The position numbers were made by a program, and so were the translations under genes. From the NCBI GenBank assembly GCA_900771085.1, contig CAAGMR010000032.1, positions 1-35,902 on the forward strand: a DNA stretch of 35,902 bases, in the 5' to 3' direction. Of this stretch, positions 7,057-15,095 are shown one piece after another. How positions within the stretch are numbered: the first letter of the stretch is position 1; every line of letters begins with the position of its first letter. This DNA is from Clostridia bacterium (GTDB taxonomy: Bacteria; Bacillota; Clostridia; Oscillospirales; Acutalibacteraceae). The notes beneath the pieces were generated by a model. It worked only from the letters and a program-made list of their open reading frames with translations. It ran no database searches and had not been told where the DNA came from.

Positions 7057-9267
7057 TTACATGCCTGTTCTTTCCACGTCATGTACGCCCGGAATCTTCT
7101 TGAGGGTCTTGATGACGTTATTAAGGTGGTCCAGACTGTTAACAACAATAAGCATGTTAACCATTGAAACTTCTGACTTGTTGTTCATGGAGATTGACTG
7201 AATGTTTACTCTGAGGGTTGCAAGAGCACCTGAGATATCAGCCATCATACCGATAGAGTTTGAACAGTAAATGCAGAGATTTGCCTGGAAGGTCTGGTTC
7301 TTCTTGGCATTCCATACAACTGAGATCCAGCGCTCCGGTTCATCTGCTTCCGAGATAACCTTTGGAACGTTATTGCAGTCACGCTTATGAACTGAGATGC
7401 CGTGGCCTCTGGTGATGAATCCGATAACGTCATCGCCCGGAAGCGGATTACAGCACTTGGAGAGTTTGATAAGTACATTGTCGACGCCATCGATAACGAT
7501 GCCCTCTGAACTGTTGTACTTTTTCTGAGAATAGATCTTTGACTGTTCCTCACGCTCGTCTACAAGACTCGCAGTTCTCTGTTTTTCTATCTTTGCGTAT
7601 TCTTCTCTGAATGTCGGAAGAATACTGTCTATGGTTACACTGCCATAACCGATGGCAGCATAGAAATCTTCAATATCCTCAAAGCCCTTGCGTTCCTTGA
7701 GCTTTTCGCAGATGGCAAGCACTTCCTCTTCATTGAAATGAAGATTGTTGCGGCGCATCATGCGGTCGATTTCAACTTTACCTGTTTCAATGTTTTCAGG
7801 TCTCTTCTCCTTCTTGAACCATGCTCTGATTTTTGAACGTGCACCTGCGGTGGTACAGATTTTGAGCCAGTCACGGGAAGGTCCCTTGTTAGGGTCGGAA
7901 GAACGGAGAATTTCGACAATCTCACCTGTTTTAACTTCGTAATCAAGCGGAACAATTCGTCCGTCAACCTTTGCACCGTTCATATGGTGACCAACCTGTG
8001 TATGAATGGCATACGCAAAGTCGATAACGGTTGAACCTGCAGGCACGCTCATTACATCGCCCTTAGGTGTGAACACGAATACGTCATCAGGTGTGAAGTC
8101 GGTCTTAATGGTACGAACGATATCTTCAACGTCGTCTGCATCCTGCTGGTTTTCAAGAAGCTGACGAATCCACGCAACACGTTCTTCGAACTTGTTCTTA
8201 CCGCCCATACCGAGCTTATATTTCCAGTGAGCTGCGATACCGTATTCTGCTGCGAAGTCCATCTCTCTGGTTCTTATCTGAACTTCAAAAGGAATACCTC
8301 CGTCAGAAATAACGGTTGTGTGCAGTGACTGATACATGTTTGATTTTGGAGTTGAGATGTAGTCCTTAAAGCGATAAGGAAGTGAGTGATACATGTCGTG
8401 GATGATACCAAGGCATGTGTAACACTCGGCTACAGTGTCAACAATAATTCTTGCGGCATAAACGTCGTAGATTTCATCGAAGTTTCTGCCCTGCATGAAC
8501 ATCTTACGGTAGATGCCGTAAATACTCTTTGTTCTGCCCTTGATGTAGGCATTTGGAACTTCTGCTTTAACTCTCTCTGTAATCTTGTCCATGGTTGTCT
8601 TAACGAGAGTCGGGTGATTCTTCTCGGTATCCTCGAGAAGTTTCTCTATCTGAAGACAGCCATAAGGGTCAAGATAATGGATGGAAAGATCTTCAAGTTC
8701 CTCTTTAAGTGAGCTGATACCAAGTCTGTGAGCAATCGGAGCATAAATCTCAAGTGTTTCGAGTGACTTGGCAATCTGCTTGTCTTCACGCATGTACTCC
8801 AGAGTTCTCATGTTATGAAGACGGTCTGCGAGTTTAATGATAATTACTCGGATATCATGAGACATGGCAATAAACATCTTGCGGACATTTTCTGCCTGTC
8901 TTTCTTTTGAGGATTTGTATTGTACCTTACCGAGTTTTGTAACACCGTTTACAAGATTTGCTATGTCTTCATTAAAGCGCTCGGTAAGTATTTCAAGTGT
9001 GATATCGGTATCTTCAACAACATCATGCAAAATGGCAGCAGCAATTGACTCATAATCCATACCCAGGTCGAAAAGGATTCTGGCAACTGCCACCGGATGC
9101 ATAATGTAAGGCTCTCCGGAAAAGCGATGCTGATCCTTATGCGCTTCTTTAGCCATTTCATAGGCTCGGATTACAAGTTCTACTTCCTCAGGTGTATAGA
9201 CCTCGCGCATGAGCATATTCAGTTCGGAAAATCTGTCGTTATAAACGATATCCACTTTGTCACTCAT
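7057..9267 (-). CDS. relA: bifunctional (p)ppGpp synthetase/hydrolase Rel
   Basis: A 736-residue long RelA/SpoT homologue that makes and degrades (p)ppGpp in the stringent response. The hydrolase domain has His57, His81-Asp82 and EDTD in HDVVEDTD, and LADRLHNMRTLE. The synthetase domain carries the RFKD loop motif of bifunctional Rel enzymes rather than the acidic motif of RelA-only enzymes, then EVQIRTREMDFAAEYGIAAH. A TGS domain (about 393-455, VFVFTPKGDV onward), a Cys-containing zinc-finger-like region (LIKLSKCCNPLPGDDVIG) and a C-terminal ACT domain follow. It overlaps the recJ stop by one base. The apt gene, which lies between recJ and rel in B. subtilis, is absent here. Confidence 0.97.
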   Translation of the reverse strand: MSDKVDIVYNDRFSELNMLMREVYTPEEVELVIRAYEMAKEAHKDQHRFSGEPYIMHPVAVARILFDLGMDYESIAAAILHDVVEDTDITLEILTERFNEDIANLVNGVTKLGKVQYKSSKERQAENVRKMFIAMSHDIRVIIIKLADRLHNMRTLEYMREDKQIAKSLETLEIYAPIAHRLGISSLKEELEDLSIHYLDPYGCLQIEKLLEDTEKNHPTLVKTTMDKITERVKAEVPNAYIKGRTKSIYGIYRKMFMQGRNFDEIYDVYAARIIVDTVAECYTCLGIIHDMYHSLPYRFKDYISTPKSNMYQSLHTTVISDGGIPFEVQIRTREMDFAAEYGIAAHWKYKLGMGGKNKFEERVAWIRQLLENQQDADDVEDIVRTIKTDFTPDDVFVFTPKGDVMSVPAGSTVIDFAYAIHTQVGHHMNGAKVDGRIVPLDYEVKTGEIVEILRSSDPNKGPSRDWLKICTTAGARSKIRAWFKKEKRPENIETGKVEIDRMMRRNNLHFNEEEVLAICEKLKERKGFEDIEDFYAAIGYGSVTIDSILPTFREEYAKIEKQRTASLVDEREEQSKIYSQKKYNSSEGIVIDGVDNVLIKLSKCCNPLPGDDVIGFITRGHGISVHKRDCNNVPKVISEADEPERWISVVWNAKKNQTFQANLCIYCSNSIGMMADISGALATLRVNIQSISMNNKSEVSMVNMLIVVNSLDHLNNVIKTLKKIPGVHDVERTGM

Positions 9268-11309
9268 TAAAATTCACCCAATTTTTTAATAATCTCTGCT
9301 GAATTAAGATCAACCTTTCCGTCCATAGCCGGAAGTGTGATCTTACCGTCTACCAGTGTTATGAGTCCAAGAGACTGCATGGCCGTGAGAACAACGCGAA
9401 CCTTGCAAAGGTCGGCATTTACGCCCGTCATCTCATTTACCTTGCTGCAGATGTATTCATAATCACTGATATTGATACCGCTGCGTCTTTTAAGGAATCT
9501 GTAAACAGCGGAAAATATATCTCTTGAAGGAGTGAGGCTTGTCGCCTGCTCCTTTGTGAGCTTCGCTCCGGAAAGGAGCATATCAAAGAGTATTTCGCTC
9601 TGAGCCATTGCGTCGTCATCAACGCCGCTCGGTCTTATATCTTTCAGTAATACATTGACCGAGACTCTTCCCTTATACTCGTTTCTGCCAAGGGTAACAA
9701 TCATGTCAACCCTGTCGCCACGTTCATACGGGAAATCAGGAGCATTAAACTTAATGACGTTAATGCTGCCAAACTTTCCATCTCTGTGAACTGTAATTCG
9801 TTTATGCTTTCCATCTTCGCCCATACCGCGAACATCATCGATAACAAGTTTGAAAAGGCCGAATACCGGAGTTTCATTGGAGTTGCCGAATGGTTCAAGT
9901 ACTTCGAGAGAATCAAGTGTTTCAAGTGAAACAGCTTCAGTAGAAAGACGAATGTCAATATTGGTAGTCGGATAAACAATACCGACAGAATAAGCATACT
10001 CATTGAGCTTTGCTCTGAAGGCATCAAGGTTGCTTTCTTCAAGGCTCATGCCTGCTGCCTGCTCGTGACCGCCAAAGCGGACCAGAGTGTCTTTGGCATA
10101 TTCGATTGCGTTGTAGATGTTGAAGCCTTCTACGCTTCTTGCAGAGCCTTTTGCCAGACCGTCCTCATTGATGCCGAGAACTATGGTCGGCTTAAGAGTT
10201 CTGTCGAGAATCTTTGACGCAACAATACCGAGAACTCCTTCGTGCCAGTCTTTGCCTGCCACGACTATAACCGGTGAATGCTCCAAAGCGGGGTTTGACT
10301 GAAGTTCAGCCATAGCCTCTTTAAAGATACGGTCTTCCTCATCGTGACGCTTGTGATTAAGGCTTTCCAGCTCTTCGGCAAGCTCATCGCATGTGAAAGG
10401 TTCATCGCACAGAAGCAGGTCAAGCGCACGCTCAGCCGTATCCATACGGCCTGCCGCGTTAATGCGCGGTCCCAGTCCAAATCCTATGGCTGTTGACTCA
10501 ATGGCCTTGCCCTCCAGTTTCGCCACTTTAATAAGTGACTCCACTCCCGGGCGCGGACAGGTATTGATAAGATTAAGACCGTACTTAACAATCTTGCGGT
10601 TTTCACCAACCAGCGGAACCAGGTCGGCAACCGTACCGATTGCAGCAAGGTCAGAAAAGTCATCCATTACTCTTTCGGTGTTTCCTTCTATTGCACAGCA
10701 AAGCATAAGTGCAACGCCTACACCCGCATATTCACGGAATGGACAGTCAACGTCTTTGCGATGAGGATCAACAACGGCAACACACTGAGGAAGTTCATCA
10801 CCTTCAATATGATGATCGGTAACGATAAGATCCATACCGAGTTCCTTTATGTACTTTGCCTCTTCAACGGAAGAAATGCCATTGTCTACAGTTATGAGAA
10901 GATTGGTGCCAAGTTCTGCAATACGTTTTATAAGATTATTATTCAGTCCATAGCCGTCTTCTACCCTGTGTGGCAAGAGATATGTAACATTTGCACCCTG
11001 GGCTTCGAGGTAGGAGTAAAGCAACGCTGTAGATGTAACGCCGTCACAATCGTAGTCACCAAAAATGCAAATAAGTTCGCCATCAAAAATCGCATCATTA
11101 ATGCGGTCGACAGCTTTTTCCATATCGGGAAGTGTTAACGGATCAATGAAATCAAAAGAATTATTAACAAAACTTTTGAGGTCATCTACTCCGGCAATGT
11201 TTCTCTGGGTTAGAAGAAGAGCTGCTACTGGGTCAATTCCAAGATCAGCAGAAACTTTGGCTGATAACTCTTTATTCAGTTTTAATACGTTCCATTTTCT
11301 ACGACCCAT
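9267..11309 (-). CDS. recJ: single-stranded-DNA-specific exonuclease RecJ
   Basis: A 680-residue DHH-family 5'-3' exonuclease used in RecF-pathway recombination and mismatch repair. Visible motifs are FGDYDCDGVTSTALL (motif I), TVDNGI, VTDHHI (the DHH motif), GPRINAAGRM and the DHHA1-type GGHEQAAGM. The OB-fold and a C-terminal extension of about 120 residues follow, giving a length between the short E. coli form and the longer Bacillus form. AAGGAG lies 6 bases before the ATG. It is the first gene of the left block. The 40 bases between it and the terminator of the ceramidase gene contain AT-rich -10-like sequences but no convincing -35. Confidence 0.95.
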   Translation of the reverse strand: MGRRKWNVLKLNKELSAKVSADLGIDPVAALLLTQRNIAGVDDLKSFVNNSFDFIDPLTLPDMEKAVDRINDAIFDGELICIFGDYDCDGVTSTALLYSYLEAQGANVTYLLPHRVEDGYGLNNNLIKRIAELGTNLLITVDNGISSVEEAKYIKELGMDLIVTDHHIEGDELPQCVAVVDPHRKDVDCPFREYAGVGVALMLCCAIEGNTERVMDDFSDLAAIGTVADLVPLVGENRKIVKYGLNLINTCPRPGVESLIKVAKLEGKAIESTAIGFGLGPRINAAGRMDTAERALDLLLCDEPFTCDELAEELESLNHKRHDEEDRIFKEAMAELQSNPALEHSPVIVVAGKDWHEGVLGIVASKILDRTLKPTIVLGINEDGLAKGSARSVEGFNIYNAIEYAKDTLVRFGGHEQAAGMSLEESNLDAFRAKLNEYAYSVGIVYPTTNIDIRLSTEAVSLETLDSLEVLEPFGNSNETPVFGLFKLVIDDVRGMGEDGKHKRITVHRDGKFGSINVIKFNAPDFPYERGDRVDMIVTLGRNEYKGRVSVNVLLKDIRPSGVDDDAMAQSEILFDMLLSGAKLTKEQATSLTPSRDIFSAVYRFLKRRSGINISDYEYICSKVNEMTGVNADLCKVRVVLTAMQSLGLITLVDGKITLPAMDGKVDLNSAEIIKKLGEF

Positions 11310-11352
11310 ATTTATCTCCTTAATTTAACCCTAATATTTTACTATATATAGC

Positions 11353-11382
11353 GAAAAAAAGCCACCCTTACGGGTGGCTTTT
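11353..11382 (-). terminator. strong intrinsic terminator after the ceramidase-like gene
   Basis: A stem of 7 GC-rich pairs (11372-11378 with 11361-11367), extended by A-T pairs, with a 4-base loop and a run of seven T on the minus strand. It separates the ceramidase-like gene from recJ. Confidence 0.92.
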
Positions 11383-11393
11383 AGTGGTTGTTT

Positions 11394-13598
11394 TTATTTA
11401 AGAACGAAGCTTGAAGAAACGCCTGTTACCTTCTTGTAAGAGTTAACACCGGTCTTTGCGATACCCTTGTATGCAAGTCTGTATGTACCCTTGTCAGCGC
11501 CCTTTGTAAGCCATACAACTGTACAGTTGAAATCACCGAGACCAAGAAGAGGTACATCGTATCTGATGTAGGTGTATGGGTCTGCGTCTGTTCTTACTGT
11601 CTTCCACTTACCGTTTACAAGCTTCTGAACCTTGAGGTAAGTGTAGTTTGCAGGAAGGATTTCATTATCTGCAAGTTTGAGTTCTGTGATTGTTCTTGGG
11701 TTTGCAGCCTCAAATTCTGCCTTAACCTTCTGGCCAACCTTATATGACTTCTTAACGTCTGTTACAAGTGTACCTGGGTTGTTGGAGTCGATTGTTGCAC
11801 CGAGAAGTGAAACAGGAGTTTCAAGAAGAATTGCAGGCTTTTCTGTACGCATTTTAGCAGTAGATGTTGATCTCTTGCCGTTTGCGATGTTGCTTGCAAG
11901 CTTGTCAAATTCCTGTGTAAGAGCAGCACCTGCCCATGGGCCAAAGAGGTTTGTAGCACCTTCATAGTGCTGAGCTGCATATTCTTCACGAGTTGTAAGA
12001 TACTGGCTGTAAGCGTTTGAGTAGCAAGCCATGATTACGCACTTAACGCCCTTCTTGGCAAGTGTCTTTTCAAGCTGAGCCTTAATTCTCTTACCCTGCT
12101 CTGTTGTAACTTCAAATGGAGATGCTGCAAGAGCAACTTCACCAATCTGGAAGATCTGGAGAGGTGTTTCCTCTTCCATGAATGTGATGAGGCCTTCAGA
12201 ACCAACATCAAGACAAACAAGCTTTTCAGCCTGAGCGTCATCGTACTTGTTTGACTTAAGAACAGTCATGATTGGTTCCCAGATTACAGGAGCAATTGAT
12301 TCAAGACCAAAGAGGTCAATTGTCTTAAAGTCATACTTTTCAAATACCTTGTTGCCATCTTCATCAAGGTAAATCTTGTTTTTAACATCGCCTTCAAGAG
12401 CGTTGTCTACAGGTGCACCTTCCTCGTCACCTGCGATGATGCCGGCACCGATGCAAGGCTGTGAAGTCTTGGCATTGTCAATGTCATCATATGGCATGTG
12501 ATACTCGCCAATGTACTTCTTGTCAACAGCAATGTTGGCAAAGTTAACTACTTCGTAGTCAAGAGCTGCATTCTTTGAAAGATCAATTGTTGTAACGCCC
12601 TTGCCGCCCTTCTGGAGCTTGAGAGCTGCGTCAGCTTCCTGCTGACCTGCAACGATTTCGTTTTCAATCATGTCAAGAGACTTGTTGATATCCTGAGGTC
12701 TCTGGAATGCTTCTGTTACATCATCCTCATGAGGCTTGTTTGGAGAAACGTCGCCACATTCAGACTGAGCAAATGCTGCAACATAGTTGCCGCCCTTTGC
12801 CTTTTCTACTGTGTAAGCAGCATAACCCTTGTGGTCAGCTGAAACGAGAGTATTGGTAATTGGGCAAGATGTACCGTGAGATGCATAGAATGAAAGCATA
12901 CCAACTTCCTTACCGCCCTGGTAGAAAGTAAGAAGCTGCATTTCATGGCTTACTGTCTTGTAAGCTGCATCGAAGTCGTTTACATACTTGGAGCCATCAT
13001 AGTTTACGTTATACTTTGCAGCGCCGAGTGAACGGTTGTAGCTGTCTACCTTAACGTCACCGTAAGCAAGCTTAACAGAACCTGCACTAAGGTTCTTATC
13101 AGCCTGTTCAATGGCATCAGCGATACCCTGAACGATGATTTCATAGCTATCAGCGTCATAACCAGGAACACCGTTTATAAGGTCATAAAGAGCGTACCAG
13201 GAAACGTTTGATGATGAGCAATGAGCATGTGTAGCAGCGATCATGCAGTTTTCTTCAGTGTACTTTGAAAGACCTCTCTTCTGGAGTTCCTTAAGAACGC
13301 CAGGCTTGATGCTTTCAGTCATATGAACGATTTCTGCAGAAACATATACCATTGGAGCGCCATTTGTTTCAATGATAAATGCACGTGCGTTACTTCTCAT
13401 AAGGAGACCCTTCATAAGGTCGCCGAGTGAGTTGTAACCTGTTGAAATTTCGGTAATTGGGCCGGTAATGTCGCCCTTACCAACGCCGACACGAACCGAA
13501 CCTGTCTTTGCAGAAGCTGCGAAAGAGCAGGTGATGAGGCTCATAGTCATAGCTATGACCAGAATCATGGACATAACTATTTTGGTTACCTTTTTCAT
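11394..13598 (-). CDS. secreted neutral/alkaline ceramidase-family hydrolase
   Basis: A 734-residue protein resembling neutral ceramidases, which hydrolyse the amide bond of ceramide. Residues 1-30 are a signal peptide (MKK, hydrophobic core, AASA). The mature part opens with VGVGKGDITGPITE (37-50). THAHC (123-127) and ASHGTS (239-244) supply likely zinc histidines. CGDVSPN (281-287) holds the presumed nucleophile Ser285. SPFEVTT (493-499) and CYSNAYSQYLTT (525-536) match the Glu and Tyr zinc-ligand segments, followed by HYEGATNLFG. Residues about 590-734 look like the C-terminal beta-sandwich domain. The usual HSGPGG after the first histidines is replaced by HCSSSN, so substrate may differ. 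The ATG at 13598 is chosen over an upstream frame extension because AAAGGGG lies 7 bases before it and a signal peptide follows. Sphingolipid hydrolysis is an inference. Confidence 0.82.
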   Translation of the reverse strand: MKKVTKIVMSMILVIAMTMSLITCSFAASAKTGSVRVGVGKGDITGPITEISTGYNSLGDLMKGLLMRSNARAFIIETNGAPMVYVSAEIVHMTESIKPGVLKELQKRGLSKYTEENCMIAATHAHCSSSNVSWYALYDLINGVPGYDADSYEIIVQGIADAIEQADKNLSAGSVKLAYGDVKVDSYNRSLGAAKYNVNYDGSKYVNDFDAAYKTVSHEMQLLTFYQGGKEVGMLSFYASHGTSCPITNTLVSADHKGYAAYTVEKAKGGNYVAAFAQSECGDVSPNKPHEDDVTEAFQRPQDINKSLDMIENEIVAGQQEADAALKLQKGGKGVTTIDLSKNAALDYEVVNFANIAVDKKYIGEYHMPYDDIDNAKTSQPCIGAGIIAGDEEGAPVDNALEGDVKNKIYLDEDGNKVFEKYDFKTIDLFGLESIAPVIWEPIMTVLKSNKYDDAQAEKLVCLDVGSEGLITFMEEETPLQIFQIGEVALAASPFEVTTEQGKRIKAQLEKTLAKKGVKCVIMACYSNAYSQYLTTREEYAAQHYEGATNLFGPWAGAALTQEFDKLASNIANGKRSTSTAKMRTEKPAILLETPVSLLGATIDSNNPGTLVTDVKKSYKVGQKVKAEFEAANPRTITELKLADNEILPANYTYLKVQKLVNGKWKTVRTDADPYTYIRYDVPLLGLGDFNCTVVWLTKGADKGTYRLAYKGIAKTGVNSYKKVTGVSSSFVLK

Positions 13599-13632
13599 AG
13601 TCATTCCCCTTTTTACTCTGAAAAATTGTTCC

Positions 13633-13669
13633 AAAAAAGGCGCCAGTACCATGGTGTACCAGCGCCTTT
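13633..13669 (-). terminator. strong intrinsic terminator (ackA terminator and/or attenuator in the ceramidase leader)
   Basis: Arms 13656-13669 and 13636-13649 pair over 14 bp, with two G-U pairs, and a 6-base loop; six T follow on the minus strand. It lies downstream of ackA but also downstream of the promoter at 13707-13735, so transcripts for the ceramidase-like gene must cross it. Confidence 0.9.
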
Positions 13670-13706
13670 GCTGAACCAACTTTATCAGATTAATATAACA
13701 ATTTAA

Positions 13707-13735
13707 ATTTTAGTCAGTTAAAGTCTGATTGTCAA
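13707..13735 (-). promoter_or_regulatory. near-consensus SigA promoter for the ceramidase-like gene
   Basis: Minus strand TTGACA (13730-13735, perfect), 17-base spacer, TAAAAT (13707-13712). It begins 4 bases after the ackA stop codon. The transcript would start near 13700, giving a leader of about 100 bases that contains the terminator hairpin. Confidence 0.82.
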
Positions 13736-13739
13736 TAAA

Positions 13740-14939
13740 TTAGTGTGATTCGTATATCTTTTTTACGTCAAGAGCAATCTCAAGTTCTTCGTTTGTTGCA
13801 ATTACCCAACCTTCGACAGCAGAATCATCAGCTGTAATCTTATGTTCGTCTGTGCGAATCTTGTTTTCTTCCTCATCAAGTTTTACACCAAGGAAGCTGA
13901 GACCATTAAGAACTTCTGCTCTTGTTTCAGCAGAATTTTCACCGATACCGCCTGCGAAAATAATAGCATCGATACCGTCCATTGCTGCAGCATAACCACC
14001 GATGAGCTTCTTAATCTGATAATAAAGCATATCAAGAGCAAGCTGCGCTCTTTCGTTACCTTCTTTGGCTGCCTTTTCAACGTCACGCATATCAGATGAT
14101 ACACCGGAAACGCCGAGGAATCCTGACTTCTTGTTGAGAAGGTCTGACATCTCATCAGGAGTAAGTCCTTCGTTCTTGGCAATAAGTGTAACAGCAGAAG
14201 CATCAATACAGCCGGAACGTGTTCCCATGATAAGGCCGTCAAGTGGTGTAAGACCCATTGAGGTATCAAGAACCTTGCCGCCCTTGATTGCTGTTACAGA
14301 TGAACCGTTACCAAGATGGCAGGTTACAATCTTTGTATCTTTAATGTCTTTACCTGTAATCTCAGCATAACGATGAGTAAGGTATTTATGAGATGTGCCA
14401 TGGAATCCGTACTTTCTGATATCGTACTTTTCGCTGATTTCATAAGGAATAGCAAAAGTATAGCTGGATGCAGGCATTGTTGAATGGAATGCGTTGTCGA
14501 ATACTGCAACCTGAAGTGTTTCAGGGCCAAATACCTCTTTGCAGGCTCTGATACCGAGAAGATGTGCAGGATTGTGAAGTGGTGAAAGAGAAGCAAGCTT
14601 TTCAATGCCATCTTCAACTTCCTGAGTAATAGGCTGGCTTTCCTTGAAGAGTGCGCCACCCTGTACAACACGATGACCCACAGCATCGATTTCTGTAAGT
14701 GAATCGATTACCTTGCAATCACCTTCGCAAAGTGATTTCTTAACTTCGTTAAATGCAACAGTGTGATCAGGAAGGTCAATGTCGTATGCGAACTTTCTGC
14801 CATCTCCTGTTTTTCCGGAAATAGCTCCGCCTGCGCCTATACGCTCGCAAAGACCTTTTGCAATAACAGAGTTATCATCCATATTGATGAGCTGATATTT
14901 GAGTGATGAACTACCTGCATTGATAACAAGAATTTTCAT
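13740..14939 (-). CDS. ackA: acetate kinase
   Basis: A 399-residue ASKHA-fold enzyme converting acetyl phosphate and ADP to acetate and ATP, the substrate-level ATP step of fermentation. MKILVINAGSSSLKYQL at the start, FDNAFHSTMP, RKYGFHGTSHKY, HLGNGSSV and FAGGIGENS are all family signatures, and the length is standard. One signature is atypical: the common GTRSGDIDP appears as GTRSGCIDA, while its catalytic Arg is kept. GGAGGG is 7 bases before the ATG. The usual partner pta is not adjacent; ackA stands alone, divergent from fbp, with its own promoter (14979-15007) and terminator (13633-13669). Confidence 0.96.
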   Translation of the reverse strand: MKILVINAGSSSLKYQLINMDDNSVIAKGLCERIGAGGAISGKTGDGRKFAYDIDLPDHTVAFNEVKKSLCEGDCKVIDSLTEIDAVGHRVVQGGALFKESQPITQEVEDGIEKLASLSPLHNPAHLLGIRACKEVFGPETLQVAVFDNAFHSTMPASSYTFAIPYEISEKYDIRKYGFHGTSHKYLTHRYAEITGKDIKDTKIVTCHLGNGSSVTAIKGGKVLDTSMGLTPLDGLIMGTRSGCIDASAVTLIAKNEGLTPDEMSDLLNKKSGFLGVSGVSSDMRDVEKAAKEGNERAQLALDMLYYQIKKLIGGYAAAMDGIDAIIFAGGIGENSAETRAEVLNGLSFLGVKLDEEENKIRTDEHKITADDSAVEGWVIATNEELEIALDVKKIYESH

Positions 14940-14978
14940 TGAGTAACCCTCCGCTAATTTAAAGCTTTAATGACAAAT

Positions 14979-15007
14979 ATTTTAGCATATTTGAAGTGGC
15001 TAAACAA
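14979..15007 (-). promoter_or_regulatory. promoter for ackA (extended -10)
   Basis: Minus strand TAAAAT (14979-14984) preceded by TGC, an extended -10, with a weak TTGTTT (15002-15007) at 17 bases. The leader to the ackA ATG is about 33 bases. Confidence 0.7.
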
Positions 15008-15034
15008 TTATCGAAAAGGCAATTGTGTAATTGT
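15004..15034. repeat. inverted repeat spanning the two divergent -35 elements of ackA and fbp
   Basis: ACAATTA at 15004-15010 and its complement TAATTGT at 15028-15034, 17 bases apart. Each arm overlaps one -35 box, so a dimeric regulator bound here could affect both promoters. The arms are AT-rich and short, so chance is possible. Confidence 0.4.
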
Positions 15035-15059
15035 TCGAAATATAAATATGTTGTATACT
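15031..15059 (+). promoter_or_regulatory. promoter for fbp
   Basis: TTGTTC (15031-15036), 17-base spacer, TATACT (15054-15059). The -35 boxes of this promoter and of ackA are 23 bases apart. The leader to the fbp ATG is about 30 bases and contains AAAGGAGGT. Confidence 0.72.
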
Positions 15060-15095
15060 TGTTAATAAGTATAAATAAAATAAAGGAGGTATCTC

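Noticed and set aside
11310..11352. Promoter for recJ in the 40 bases after the terminator
   Set aside because: TATATA and TAAAAT sequences are present, but the bases 16-18 upstream fall in the terminator stem and match the -35 consensus at no more than two positions. I could not support a full promoter.
13599..13679. 27-residue N-terminal extension of the ceramidase-like protein
   Set aside because: These codons are translated from the terminator hairpin and leader; the SD and signal peptide both point to the ATG at 13598.
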